NCBI GenBank assembly: GCA_934426255.1
Contig: CAKRYD010000008.1
Coordinates: 30,250-94,249 of the forward strand
DNA length: 64,000 nucleotides
Source of the DNA: an uncultured Bacteroidaceae bacterium
Lineage (GTDB): Bacteria > Bacteroidota > Bacteroidia > Bacteroidales > Bacteroidaceae
Reading direction: 5' to 3'
Shown here: positions 17,321 through 26,807 of the stretch, piece by piece
How the letters are laid out: each line of letters opens with the position of its first letter
Numbering within the stretch: position 1 is the first letter of the stretch
The notes under the pieces: model-generated
The model's input: the letters and a program-made list of their open reading frames with translations, nothing else
Databases searched by the model: none
What the model was told of the DNA's origin: nothing
Made by a program: the position numbers and the translations under genes

Positions 17321-19833
17321 TACGCATCATTGCCTCGGCCATCGCCATTCTCACAGCAGCCTCTGTCTGCCCTGTCATGGCCAAAAGCCATGACAAAACT
17401 CCACACGTTCCCCAGAGCCCGCTCGAAATCCGCTTTGACAGACCCACCACCCTCAAGGGAGCCCTGCCCTGGTACTACGGAAAGCCCCCGGGATATAACG
17501 GCAAAGTGCCTATAGGATATGGCAGCGCAGCCCTCGTCGACCCCTATTGGGAACAGGCCTCACTGCCTGTAGGCAACGGAATGCTGGGAGCCTCCATCTT
17601 CGGAGCCATAGCAACCGAACGCATCTCCCTGAACGAAAAGTCGCTATGGCTGGGCGGCCCCAACACCGAAAAAGGAGCAGCCTACTACTGGAACGTCAAC
17701 AAAGCATCGGCCGACAAGGTGAAAGAAATACGCGAAGCCTTTGCACGCGGCGACCACAGACTGGCCTCGCAGCTCACAAGCCAAAACATGAACGGCGTCA
17801 TATCCTATGAACCACAAGACGAAAAGTCCTTCAGATTCGGCACTTTCACCACACTGGGCGAGCTACACATAGCAACAGGAATCGACCCGGAAGCCGTCAC
17901 CGGCTATGAACGTGTGCTTTCACTCGACAGTGCATTGGCACGCATCGCATTCACCGACAGCCGCAACGGGACACGATATACCCGCGAAACCTTCTGCTCC
18001 TATCCCGACAACGTCATGGTGATGCGCTACAAGGCCGACCGGAAGAAGCAGCAGAACCTGCAGCTTACCTACCACCCCAACCCGCTGGCCACAGGATCCT
18101 GCACCCCACAAGGCAAAGACGCCATCTGCTACAAAGCTGCATTAGACAACAACGGCATGAAGTTCTGCCTGCTCATAAAGGCACTGACCAAGGGCGGAAC
18201 CATTGACAACAAAGGCGGAAAACTGACCATCAGCAATGCCGACGAAGCAGTGTTCATCGTCACGGCCGGCACAGACTACAAAATGAACTTTGACCCCGAC
18301 TTTGACGACCCCAAGACCTACGTGGGCAACAACCCCGAACCTGCAGCACAGAAACGACTCCGGACAGCCGCCAAAATGGGTTACCATAAACTGCTCAGAT
18401 GCCACCTGAACGACTACATGCCACTGTTCGGACGCGTCAGGCTCAAACTGGGAAGCAGCAACACCGCCACATCCCACATCTCCACCCCGGAACGCCTCAG
18501 GCAATATCGACAAGGAAAACACGACACCTATCTGGAATCGCTCTACTTTCAATACGGCCGCTACCTGCTCATAGCCTCATCGCGCAAAGGAGCACTCCCC
18601 GCCAATCTGCAAGGCATATGGCTCAACAACATCAACGGACCCTGGCACTGCGACTATCACAACAACATCAACATACAGATGAACTACTGGCCCGCACTCA
18701 CAGGCAACCTGGCCGAATGCGTGCAACCCCTCACCGACTACATCAAAACACAGGTCAAACCGGGTGCCGTCACTGCCAAAAGCTACTACGGAGCACGGGG
18801 ATGGACCTCGTCCATATCAGGCAACCCGTTCGGATTTACCGCACCGCTGCGCGACCGTAATATGCAATACAACCTTTGCTTTGCGGCAGGGCCGTGGCTG
18901 GCAACCCACCTATGGGAATACTACGACTATACACGTGACACGGACTGGTTGCGCACAGAAGGATACCCGATCATCAAGGGCGCAGCACAATTTGCGTGTG
19001 ACTTCCTGTGGCACAAAGCCGATGGAACCTATACGGCAGCACCGAGCACATCACCCGAACACGGTGACGTGGACGAAGGAGCCACATTCGTGCATGCCGT
19101 GGTGCGCGAACTGCTGGCCGATGCCGTCAAGGCCGCACACCTGCTCCATGTCGACCCCGAAGAAGCAAAGCAATGGCAATACGTGGCAGACCACCTGGTG
19201 CCCTACCGCATAGGACGCTACGGGCAACTGCTGGAATGGAGCACCGACATCGACGACCCCAACGACCGGCACCGTCATGTCAACCACCTCTTCGGGCTGC
19301 ATCCCGGAAGTCACATCAGCCCATCTGCCACACCTCAACTCGCAAAAGCAGCACGCATCGTGCTCGAACACCGCGGAGACGGAGCCACAGGATGGAGCAT
19401 GGGATGGAAGCTCAACCAATGGGCACGGCTGCAAGACGGCAACCATGCCTACAAGCTCTATGGCAACCTGCTCAAGAACGGCACGGCCGACAACCTTTGG
19501 GATATGCATCCGCCATTCCAGATAGACGGCAATTTCGGGGGCACAGCCGGCATTATCGAAATGCTGATGCAAAGCCACGCAGGCTGCATTCACCTGCTTC
19601 CCGCATTGCCGGATGCATGGAGCGATGGCTCCGTTGAAGGACTCATGGCACGCGGAAATTTCGGCATTGACATTGCATGGAAGCATGGCAAAGCCACCAA
19701 AGCCACAATCACATCCAACAAGGGCGGCAACTGCACCATACGCTACGGCAACAGCATCCTCGAGTTTCCCACCAAAGCCGGGAAACAATATACCCTGACT
19801 TTCGACAACAACAGCCAACCCGTTCTGCAATAG
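17317..19833 (+). CDS. Secreted GH95 family alpha-L-fucosidase
   Basis: The 838-residue protein has a signal peptide (IRIIASAIAILTAASVCPVMA). It matches GH95 along its length: LPVGNGMLGASIFGAIATERISLNEKSLWLGGPN in the N-terminal beta-sandwich, then the (alpha/alpha)6 barrel. The barrel motifs are LQGIWLNN, HNNINIQMNYWPA (the asparagines that activate water in AfcA), PSTSPEHG (general acid Glu) and DGNFGGTAG (Asp). GH95 enzymes release terminal alpha-1,2-linked fucose from host glycans or alpha-L-galactose from plant polymers; the linkage cannot be told here. The frame is open upstream to 17140, but the ATG at 17317 gives the signal peptide and the ATGA overlap with lgt. No SusC/SusD pair is nearby. 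Confidence 0.92.
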   Translation: MIRIIASAIAILTAASVCPVMAKSHDKTPHVPQSPLEIRFDRPTTLKGALPWYYGKPPGYNGKVPIGYGSAALVDPYWEQASLPVGNGMLGASIFGAIATERISLNEKSLWLGGPNTEKGAAYYWNVNKASADKVKEIREAFARGDHRLASQLTSQNMNGVISYEPQDEKSFRFGTFTTLGELHIATGIDPEAVTGYERVLSLDSALARIAFTDSRNGTRYTRETFCSYPDNVMVMRYKADRKKQQNLQLTYHPNPLATGSCTPQGKDAICYKAALDNNGMKFCLLIKALTKGGTIDNKGGKLTISNADEAVFIVTAGTDYKMNFDPDFDDPKTYVGNNPEPAAQKRLRTAAKMGYHKLLRCHLNDYMPLFGRVRLKLGSSNTATSHISTPERLRQYRQGKHDTYLESLYFQYGRYLLIASSRKGALPANLQGIWLNNINGPWHCDYHNNINIQMNYWPALTGNLAECVQPLTDYIKTQVKPGAVTAKSYYGARGWTSSISGNPFGFTAPLRDRNMQYNLCFAAGPWLATHLWEYYDYTRDTDWLRTEGYPIIKGAAQFACDFLWHKADGTYTAAPSTSPEHGDVDEGATFVHAVVRELLADAVKAAHLLHVDPEEAKQWQYVADHLVPYRIGRYGQLLEWSTDIDDPNDRHRHVNHLFGLHPGSHISPSATPQLAKAARIVLEHRGDGATGWSMGWKLNQWARLQDGNHAYKLYGNLLKNGTADNLWDMHPPFQIDGNFGGTAGIIEMLMQSHAGCIHLLPALPDAWSDGSVEGLMARGNFGIDIAWKHGKATKATITSNKGGNCTIRYGNSILEFPTKAGKQYTLTFDNNSQPVLQ

Positions 19834-19852
19834 CAGGCAGAGCAAAATAAAA

Positions 19853-19881
19853 GCCGCGCCCGGAAACATCCGTGGCGCGGC
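19853..19881. terminator. Bidirectional terminator between GH95 and Gfo/Idh genes
   Basis: GCCGCGCC (19853-19860) pairs with GGCGCGGC (19874-19881). An inner CGG/CCG extends the stem past one bulged T. It is A-rich on the left and lies between two convergent genes. Confidence 0.8.
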
Positions 19882-19908
19882 CAACTCTATTATCAACCAA
19901 CCTGCCTA

Positions 19909-21327
19909 TCAGCAGTTGTTTCGCTTGTCGCAATAAGGCAATACATAGGGACGACGGTATTCGTACCAGTAGAGACGATGTGCGGCAGCCTCCTTGTCAC
20001 CCTCGAAACTCAGCAAAGCGGGATTCCACTTAACCGGACGCTTCAATTCACGTGCAATATTGAAGAGGCAACAAAGTGTATTGGTGCTGCATCCGTATTC
20101 CACGGGAGCGATAGGATCTTTATGCGCACGGATGGCATCAAGGAAGTTCTGCATATGCGGAGAACTTACTTCATACTGGCCCTTCTCCACCTTTTCTTCC
20201 TGTTTCTTGAGCAGGTCTTTCTTAGAACACTCTATGTAACCACGAGACACTTTGAGCCAGCCATCATCACCGATAAACTTGATTCCTTGCCAATCAGGCT
20301 TGCTTTCGTCAAACGGCTGCTCGGTCATCACAATGCCGTTTGCATATTTCATCGTGCCATACTTTGTACCATTGTAACCCTGAGGAATGAACTCCACAGG
20401 ACCCAGTCCGTCCATTCCAATGGCAGCCTGAGCAATATCATACATGTGGGCACCCCAGTCTGCGGGATAGCCGTTGCCGGTTTCCTGATACCAACGCCAT
20501 GCACCCCAAAGCTTCTCGTTCACATCCGGATCAAGAGATATGGGAGGGCACAAATCGGGATGATAATGTATCTTGGGATCGTTAAGCGGACCCATCCATT
20601 GATTGAAGTTCAGATTGGCAGGTACGCGCTCTTCAGGAAGATTCAATGGTTTCGGTGGATCGCCGACACGAACATGTATCTCATTAATATGACCTATGCC
20701 ACCTGCGCGCACCAGAGCTATGGCTTGCTGGAACTCTTTGCTGGAACGTTGCTGGCTGCCCATCTGCATGATGCGATGGTTGGCACGCACAGCAGCCTGC
20801 ACGGCAAGCCCTTCAGTAATGGTATAAGCCAAAGGCTTCTGGCAATAAACATCCTTACCTGCCTGGCAGGAATGAATGGCAATCAATGCATGCCAGTGGT
20901 CGGGAGTGGCAATCTCTATGGCATCTATATCCTTGCGCTCCAATAAGTCTTCATAAAATTCGTACATGTCGCAACGCTCATTCTGGCCTGACTTCTTCTG
21001 CCATTCGGCCACACGGCGGCGAAAACGCTCACGTTTGATTGAATCGACATCGCAGCATGCAGCCACCTGTACACCGGGGCAGGCAGAAAAACTGTAGAAG
21101 TCGCTCAATCCTTGCTGGCCTAAGCCGACAAAGCCCAATACGATACGATCACTGGGAGCTATCTTGACTCCGTTCAATGTCCAGCTCGGCAATATGGTCA
21201 GACTGGCCAACCCCAATGCCGAAAGGCCCAAAAAGTCTCTACGCGACATGCCTTTGGTATCGGCGGCAGCTGACTGACTTTTCTTCAATTCCTTTGAATT
21301 GTTTTGCTTGTTTGTTTCTTTCTCCAT
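19909..21327 (-). CDS. Gfo/Idh/MocA-family oxidoreductase with Tat-type signal
   Basis: The 472-residue protein carries an N-terminal extension and then MSRRDFLGLSALGLASLTILP, a twin-arginine-type signal. The Rossmann domain starts at IVLGFVGLGQQG; the family motif EIATPDHWHALIAIHSCQAGKDVYCQKPLAYTITEG supplies the catalytic-site Lys-Pro. The C-terminal alpha/beta domain includes GNGYPADWGAHMYDIAQAAIGMDG. Secreted Bacteroidetes members are usually uncharacterised, and some relatives (GH109) use NAD to cleave N-acetylgalactosaminides, so a glycosidase role is possible. An alternative start is the ATG at 21249 (MSRRDF). It is co-oriented with the 809-residue protein gene 78 bases upstream and probably shares its transcript. 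Confidence 0.85.
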   Translation of the reverse strand: MEKETNKQNNSKELKKSQSAAADTKGMSRRDFLGLSALGLASLTILPSWTLNGVKIAPSDRIVLGFVGLGQQGLSDFYSFSACPGVQVAACCDVDSIKRERFRRRVAEWQKKSGQNERCDMYEFYEDLLERKDIDAIEIATPDHWHALIAIHSCQAGKDVYCQKPLAYTITEGLAVQAAVRANHRIMQMGSQQRSSKEFQQAIALVRAGGIGHINEIHVRVGDPPKPLNLPEERVPANLNFNQWMGPLNDPKIHYHPDLCPPISLDPDVNEKLWGAWRWYQETGNGYPADWGAHMYDIAQAAIGMDGLGPVEFIPQGYNGTKYGTMKYANGIVMTEQPFDESKPDWQGIKFIGDDGWLKVSRGYIECSKKDLLKKQEEKVEKGQYEVSSPHMQNFLDAIRAHKDPIAPVEYGCSTNTLCCLFNIARELKRPVKWNPALLSFEGDKEAAAHRLYWYEYRRPYVLPYCDKRNNC

Positions 21328-21405
21328 TTTAATATCTAGGAAGTATCTGATTTAATCTGTCGTAAAATTAATCATTTTGCTTTGTTTACAGTGCAAAAGC
21401 TGCAT

Positions 21406-23835
21406 TTATTTTTGCCTGAGGCCCGCATTTTCATCATTCTTTAAATAAATCACCTTCATTTCCGCCCCTAACGGATATGTGCTGCTTCTTCCGGCGGCTT
21501 TTAAAGTGACTTGTACAGGGCGCCGGGCATTGACATGCACTTTGGCCACAGAAGCCTCCATGTTGTCGACCACCAGTTCGCCATTCTTCATGCTGGCACG
21601 ACAGTTCCAAGCCTCTACTTTGCCCGAAGATGGCACTACGACATATGCTGTTGTCATGACACACTCCTCCAAAGCCTTGAACATTTCAAACACGGTATTA
21701 TCACCCGAACCCCCTGATTGGCCGAAATCACATATCTGATCCTGATTGGCAGGACGCAGCCAATTGCTGATAAGGTCAAGGTATTGTTCTCCCACGATAC
21801 TGTCACAACGGCCCCAGCCCTGCGGCTCGTTCTTGTCGGGTACGCATACCCAAGCCTCCAGATAAGGGTCAGGCAGGAAGCCCCACCGTATAGTTCCATC
21901 ATCGCGCACCACTTGCATGCAAGCCCCCATCGTGTCCATCATGTTCGACAGATAGCGTGTCTCGCCCGTCAGCAAGTAAAGGTAATAATAGGCATATATC
22001 TTCCATGACGTCCATCCGTGTGGGGAGTTCATCACCTGATTGGGCGAGAAATACACATCAAGTGCCTCCCAGAAGCGCAGTGTTGCGCCACGCATGCGGC
22101 AATCGGGTATGAGGTTTTGCTCCAGACAGCGATGCTTCTCCATCATGTAACGGGCTGCCGTGGCCATCCGCGTTCGCTCACTTTCATTGGCCGATAGCAG
22201 GCCGGCCATACCCATCTGCAGGGCACTGCACGAAATCATCCCATCTTCGAAAGTCATGTCGCCCTCGGTTTCGATATCATCAAGGCGACGTGCCAAATCA
22301 TCGGCAGCACGCATGGCCGACTGCAAATGGCGGCGATAGGGAGCCAGCCAACAGGTATCGGTGGCTGCGGCCTCCTTCTCTGCCATGGCAAGTTCCATCA
22401 TTGACTTAGCCGGATAAATGACAGCTGTATAGTGCACACTCCTCGAACGATAAGAGCCATCCTTCCACTGCACACTGTCGGAACACAGAAAATCACCGAC
22501 ACGCGAAGCCCATCGCAGGTATTTAGCCTTACCTGTCGTCCTCCAATAATCTACCAATATGCCTGCCAGCGTTGAGAAGTTTTGTATGCGGTGGGGAAGT
22601 ACGCGGGCACTCAATGGCACTCCACGCAACGTATCTATAACCATGCACACACGCCGTTCAAATATCTGCTCTAGCTTCCCGTCTGAATCGGGCTTCGGCA
22701 TGTGCCACGCACCAAGAGCACCGGCATAATAACCGTATATCTGCTCTGCCGAACCTCCGGCCATCGGCGGGTATTTGACCACCCAGTCACGGGCTGCGTT
22801 TAAATACCAATTCCAAGCCTTGCGGACATAAAACGAAGCCTCTACCTTTTTCTTGTTCTGCGAAAGAATTTGCAGCTTGTATACTCCGGGTACGTCAGGC
22901 GTGTTGAAATCACACTGATAAACCGATGATGCAACTTTCTTGAAGTGCCTAAACGATATGTCGTGCTTCTTTCCATCGGGCCGCACAAGAACAGCCGAAC
23001 GCACACCTTTCGCAGAAAAGACCTTAAATGAGAGGCTCTCGCCGGGAACCAACGTATAACGCTTCAGTTCAATCATCGGTGACAGCAGCCATTGAGCCAG
23101 TTTGGGCTTTATGCTGTCCATCGTGTTTACCAATCCCAAATGGAAATACCAATAACGGGTTTCACCCGGTTTCAAGCATGTCAAATGCTGCGGATGACGC
23201 TCGGGCAAAGGCAGACGATGGAGCAAATCAAAACTTGCTGTCTTTATCTGATGCCCCCATCCCCACTCTTTCTTTTCTTCTTGAATATAATTAAGGGCAT
23301 ATGAGGCTACAGGAGAATACGAGCCCAAGGCCAATATCACTCCGCGCGGAGACATCAGATAGCCCCATGCAAAGTTCTTTTCACAACGCATCAAGGTCGG
23401 AAAGAACTTTTTGTCCCATTCAGGAAAGGTATGCATCTCGGCATCCACACCGACACGCATCCTGAGACGCACAGGCTCATAAGGCACCGAACCGGCATTA
23501 TGAGCTGAAAGCACCACTTGCAAATGGTCACCCAACGGCCTGTATGACAAACTAAGTTCGACATCACCCTTACGGCCAACAAAGCGTTGGCCATCGGCAC
23601 GAAGCTGCACCCCCTCAAAGGAAGGGCCACCCATGGTATCTGTGCGGAAAGGCACGACTTCGCGGCTGCCACTAACATCACCGACAAACTCCTTGATAAC
23701 ACCACTATTGTCGTCTATTGTTGCTTCCCAGCCATCGCCTTTCAATACACGGGCAGAAGCATTTGCCATGCCGAAAAACAAACAACAAATAGAGCAGACA
23801 AGAGCCGCCTTTAGGTAAATCCTTAAAAATCCCAT
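21406..23835 (-). CDS. Uncharacterised 809-residue secreted protein, probable helical-barrel glycosidase-like
   Basis: I do not recognise this protein. It has a signal peptide (IYLKAALVCSICCLFFGMANASA). The N-terminal beta-rich region (about 28-240: WEATIDDNSGVIKEFVGD, LQVVLSAHNAGSVPYEPVRLRMRVG, CLKPGETRYWYFHLGLV) looks like the super-sandwich that precedes catalytic barrels. About 250-335 resembles an Ig-like linker. The remaining 400 residues are helical with repeated aromatic turns (WNWYLNAARDWVVKYPP, ILVDYWRTTGKAKYLRWASRVGDFL, SWKIYAYYYLYLLTGETRYLSNMMDTM), as in (alpha/alpha)6 barrel glycosidases or lyases. Pairing with a secreted Gfo/Idh protein and closeness to GH95 support a role in sugar breakdown, but no catalytic residues can be named. 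A TACTTTTG box lies at 23893-23900 on the minus strand. Confidence 0.6.
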   Translation of the reverse strand: MGFLRIYLKAALVCSICCLFFGMANASARVLKGDGWEATIDDNSGVIKEFVGDVSGSREVVPFRTDTMGGPSFEGVQLRADGQRFVGRKGDVELSLSYRPLGDHLQVVLSAHNAGSVPYEPVRLRMRVGVDAEMHTFPEWDKKFFPTLMRCEKNFAWGYLMSPRGVILALGSYSPVASYALNYIQEEKKEWGWGHQIKTASFDLLHRLPLPERHPQHLTCLKPGETRYWYFHLGLVNTMDSIKPKLAQWLLSPMIELKRYTLVPGESLSFKVFSAKGVRSAVLVRPDGKKHDISFRHFKKVASSVYQCDFNTPDVPGVYKLQILSQNKKKVEASFYVRKAWNWYLNAARDWVVKYPPMAGGSAEQIYGYYAGALGAWHMPKPDSDGKLEQIFERRVCMVIDTLRGVPLSARVLPHRIQNFSTLAGILVDYWRTTGKAKYLRWASRVGDFLCSDSVQWKDGSYRSRSVHYTAVIYPAKSMMELAMAEKEAAATDTCWLAPYRRHLQSAMRAADDLARRLDDIETEGDMTFEDGMISCSALQMGMAGLLSANESERTRMATAARYMMEKHRCLEQNLIPDCRMRGATLRFWEALDVYFSPNQVMNSPHGWTSWKIYAYYYLYLLTGETRYLSNMMDTMGACMQVVRDDGTIRWGFLPDPYLEAWVCVPDKNEPQGWGRCDSIVGEQYLDLISNWLRPANQDQICDFGQSGGSGDNTVFEMFKALEECVMTTAYVVVPSSGKVEAWNCRASMKNGELVVDNMEASVAKVHVNARRPVQVTLKAAGRSSTYPLGAEMKVIYLKNDENAGLRQK

Positions 23836-23892
23836 CTTTTAAATCTTTGTCATAATATATAGCCTGCAAGCGTCTACAGGCACTAAACACCA

Positions 23893-23900
23893 CAAAAGTA
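23893..23900 (-). promoter_or_regulatory. TACTTTTG -7 box for the 809-residue protein/Gfo-Idh unit
   Basis: The reverse complement of 23893-23900 is TACTTTTG. It lies 57 bases before the ATG at 23835, in the divergent region with the acyltransferase gene. Confidence 0.6.
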
Positions 23901-23976
23901 CGAAAAAAGCAGCCATAAACCCCCGAAACATAAGACAAAACAAACCTTCTCATCGGTAAAATCCGAATGTTTTCCG

Positions 23977-23984
23977 TATTTTTG
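23977..23984 (+). promoter_or_regulatory. TATTTTTG -7 box for the acyltransferase
   Basis: TATTTTTG matches TAnnTTTG and lies 26 bases before the ATG at 24011. Confidence 0.65.
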
Positions 23985-24010
23985 CGACAAATAATTAACA
24001 CGATAGTTCT

Positions 24011-25153
24011 ATGGATTGGATAAAAAAAGACAATGTCGGATGGGTGGATTTGCTTCGCATCATCGCCATTTTTGCTGTTGTATACTCGCACTCATGCGAC
24101 TTCTTCATTGCACAATTCAATAACGACCGGGCATCGTTCCTGACAGGGTTGTTCATGGAAAGCATCGGACGCCCCTGCGTGGTCTTGATGGTAATGATTT
24201 CGGGACATCTGCTGTTGCCAATAAAACAAGGTTACACATTAGGTGGTTATTATCGCAAACGCATCGGACGCATTATGATACCTTTGGTGTTTTGGTCATT
24301 AGTCCTACCGGTAGCTTTCTACGCCTATTACCGGTACTTCGGACAAAACACAGCCAATCCAATCATTGATGCAAGTTCATTCACTTTAGACAGCATGGTG
24401 AATCATATGTATACCTTCATTTTCAACTTCACCTATGAAGGCACACCCTTATGGTTCCTTTACATGCTTATAGGCCTGTATCTGGCTCTTCCCATCGTAA
24501 ATGCCTGGCTCGCACAAGCCACCAAGAAGGATCTGCAAACCGTCTTATGTTTGTGGGCAGCCACTTTGGTGCTGCCTTATCTGAAAGTGGCCGTACCGCT
24601 GCTTGGAGGAAGCGGTGAAGCAGGTTTCGCCCCCATATTCGGAGAATGCACATGGAATTTTTATGGCTCGTTCTACTATATGTCTGGCTTTATGGGATAT
24701 ATGCTACTGGCATACTACCTAAAAACTTACCCTCTCAATTGGACTTGGGGAAAGACTTTGTCAGTAGCCATACCGGTATATCTGGCAGGATATGCCGTCA
24801 CATCATTCGGCTACATCTATGTAAACAACCTTTTTCCGGGCGATTACAAATACTTGGAAATTCCATGGTACATGTGCGGCCTCAACGTAGCCATGCAGGC
24901 ATTCGGGGTATATATCATATTTGCCAAACAAAAAGTTAAGTCACGCCCCTGGCTTTCCAAAGCCGCCGCCATGATGTTCGGCATCTATCTGTGCCATTTC
25001 CCCATTGTGCACATCACTTACGATTGGTTCCATTTACCGGAACTGCCATTTTCCGTTCAGATCATACTCATCTCGAGTACGTCGTTTGTAATCAGTTACG
25101 CCATCACAAGATTGCTCTATAGCATACCTTTGACACGCAAATTGGTAAAATAG
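24011..25153 (+). CDS. Acyltransferase family 3 membrane protein
   Basis: The 380-residue protein has about ten hydrophobic segments and the Acyl_transf_3 layout: WVDLLRIIAIFAVVYSHSCDF at the N-terminus with the conserved His of the first helix, then RPCVVLMVMISGHLLLP and YYRKRIGRIMIPLVFW. Members such as WecH or OafA move acetyl or other acyl groups onto surface sugars or lipids across the inner membrane. The substrate cannot be told. It stands alone between divergent and independently promoted genes. A second member of the family lies at 31922. Confidence 0.85.
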   Translation: MDWIKKDNVGWVDLLRIIAIFAVVYSHSCDFFIAQFNNDRASFLTGLFMESIGRPCVVLMVMISGHLLLPIKQGYTLGGYYRKRIGRIMIPLVFWSLVLPVAFYAYYRYFGQNTANPIIDASSFTLDSMVNHMYTFIFNFTYEGTPLWFLYMLIGLYLALPIVNAWLAQATKKDLQTVLCLWAATLVLPYLKVAVPLLGGSGEAGFAPIFGECTWNFYGSFYYMSGFMGYMLLAYYLKTYPLNWTWGKTLSVAIPVYLAGYAVTSFGYIYVNNLFPGDYKYLEIPWYMCGLNVAMQAFGVYIIFAKQKVKSRPWLSKAAAMMFGIYLCHFPIVHITYDWFHLPELPFSVQIILISSTSFVISYAITRLLYSIPLTRKLVK

Positions 25154-25207
25154 ACCTATCAGATGCAAAAAACAGCCTCATTACAATACACAAAACAAAA
25201 AAAAGCG

Positions 25208-25215
25208 TACTTTTG
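25208..25215 (+). promoter_or_regulatory. TACTTTTG -7 box for the ABM lipoprotein
   Basis: TACTTTTG matches TAnnTTTG and lies 46 bases before the ATG at 25262. Confidence 0.65.
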
Positions 25216-25261
25216 CAGTGTGTTCTCATAGATATAGGCAACGTTTTTAAACTCAACCATA

Positions 25262-25942
25262 ATGAAAAAATTAGCATTAGGAATGGCAATGATTATTGCC
25301 GCAGGCGCATCATGCACCCAAAAGCCCAAAGGTGGCGAAGCCACAGCTGCAGATTCAACATCAGCAATCCGCATTAACTGCCTGGTAAGTGTAACACCTG
25401 AAACACGCGATTCGGTCATCGCACTCAGCAAAGAACTGGTTGACTCATCACTCAATGATGCAGGTAATATCGACTACGCTCTCTACGAAAGCGCTACAGA
25501 TTCCAACTCGCTGATCATCTTCGAAACATGGAAAGACCAAGCTTCACTTGACAAGCATTCTGCATCGCCACACTTCACGAGATTGGTTCCGGCCATCCAG
25601 AAACTTAGTGAAATGACCATACAGATTTTCAACAATGGAGCTGCCACAAACGACACCCTGCGTCTAAACTGCATGGTAAAAGTTCCTGCAGAAGTTCGCG
25701 ATGACGTAATCAACCTGTACAAAGAGCTTGTAAAATCCACAAGAGCAGACGACGAAGGCATGATAGACTATGACTTATACCTGAACTCAAATGATCCGAC
25801 CGACATGATGGTATTTGAAACCTGGAAAGACCAGGCATCGCTTGACAAGCATTCGGCTTCTCCGCATTTTAAGCGTTTGGTTCCTCAAATCTCTGAAAAG
25901 GCGAAATCCAATGTCGAGAAATTCAATATGACAAAAGAATAA
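25262..25942 (+). CDS. Lipoprotein with two tandem antibiotic-biosynthesis-monooxygenase-type domains
   Basis: The 226-residue protein has a lipobox (AAGASC, Cys18) and two ABM/YgiN-like ferredoxin folds (about 35-125 and 135-220). Both repeats contain the same 19-residue stretch FETWKDQASLDKHSASPHF, preceded by GxIDY and followed by RLVP, so this is an internal duplication. Single-domain cytoplasmic relatives act on quinones or as heme-degrading enzymes. An envelope-anchored fused pair would form an intramolecular version of the usual dimer. Activity is unknown. It has its own promoter and terminator. Confidence 0.8.
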   Translation: MKKLALGMAMIIAAGASCTQKPKGGEATAADSTSAIRINCLVSVTPETRDSVIALSKELVDSSLNDAGNIDYALYESATDSNSLIIFETWKDQASLDKHSASPHFTRLVPAIQKLSEMTIQIFNNGAATNDTLRLNCMVKVPAEVRDDVINLYKELVKSTRADDEGMIDYDLYLNSNDPTDMMVFETWKDQASLDKHSASPHFKRLVPQISEKAKSNVEKFNMTKE

Positions 25943-25968
25943 CAGCACCCTTATTCATACGTAAAACA

Positions 25969-26001
25969 GCGGCCGCAAGGAGTAAAATCCATTGCGGCCG
26001 C
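25969..26001. terminator. Bidirectional terminator between ABM lipoprotein and frdB
   Basis: GCGGCCGCAA (25969-25978) pairs perfectly with TTGCGGCCGC (25992-26001), and an inner GGA/TCC extends the stem. It serves two convergent genes. Confidence 0.85.
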
Positions 26002-26024
26002 CATTATATTATGAAGTTCAAAGA

Positions 26025-26783
26025 TTAATCGTTCAGTTTGGCTTTGATGAAGTTGCGGTTGAGACGGGCAATATTGGCAATTGTCTCATTCTTAGGACAT
26101 ACGGCCTCGCATGCTCGGGTATTTGTACAGTTCCCGAAGCCTAACTCATCCATTTTAGCAACCATTGCCTTGGCACGCTTTGCTGCTTCGGGCTTGCCTT
26201 GCGGGAGAAGCGCAAACTGGCTTACCTTTGAAGAAACGAACAACATGGCCGAACCGTTTTTGCAAGCGGCAACACAAGCACCGCAGCCAATGCAGGTTGC
26301 GCAGTCCATGGCCTCATCTGCATCATCCTTGGGAATAAGGATAGCATTTGCATCCTGAGGGGCACCGGTACGAACTGAAATGTATCCGCCGGCCTGCTGA
26401 ATCTTATCAAAAGCCGAGCGGTCTACCATGCAGTCTTTGATGACGGGGAAACCGGCCGAACGCCAAGGCTCAACTGTAATGACATCGCCATCCTTGAAGC
26501 GACGCATGTAGAGCTGGCAAGTTGTGGCGCCACGCTCGGTCTTGCCATGCGGCGTACCATTAATATACAGCGAGCACATGCCACAGATACCTTCACGGCA
26601 ATCGTGGTCAAACACAAACGGCTCTTGCTTTTCTTCAACCAACTGTTCATTCAAGATGTCGAGCATTTCGAGGAATGAAGTGTCACCCGGAATGTCTTTC
26701 ATCTCGCGTTCATCGAAATGTCCTTTATCCTTAGGACCGTTCTGACGCCAATAACGTAATGTGAAACTTATATTTTTGTCCAT
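26025..26783 (-). CDS. frdB: Fumarate reductase/succinate dehydrogenase iron-sulfur subunit
   Basis: The 252-residue subunit carries the electron relay between flavin and heme. It has the plant-type [2Fe-2S] motif CREGICGMCSLYINGTPHG with a later Cys (about 62-95). The two bacterial-ferredoxin-type clusters are CATCIGCGACVAACKNG (about 150-166) and CTNTRACEAVCPKNE (about 206-220). It is the last gene of frdCAB, 24 bases after frdA. In Bacteroidales this type B complex reduces fumarate with menaquinol to give succinate during anaerobic growth; direction is inferred from lineage. Confidence 0.95.
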   Translation of the reverse strand: MDKNISFTLRYWRQNGPKDKGHFDEREMKDIPGDTSFLEMLDILNEQLVEEKQEPFVFDHDCREGICGMCSLYINGTPHGKTERGATTCQLYMRRFKDGDVITVEPWRSAGFPVIKDCMVDRSAFDKIQQAGGYISVRTGAPQDANAILIPKDDADEAMDCATCIGCGACVAACKNGSAMLFVSSKVSQFALLPQGKPEAAKRAKAMVAKMDELGFGNCTNTRACEAVCPKNETIANIARLNRNFIKAKLND

Positions 26784-26807
26784 TGTATTTCAAATTAAGA
26801 AGTTCTA

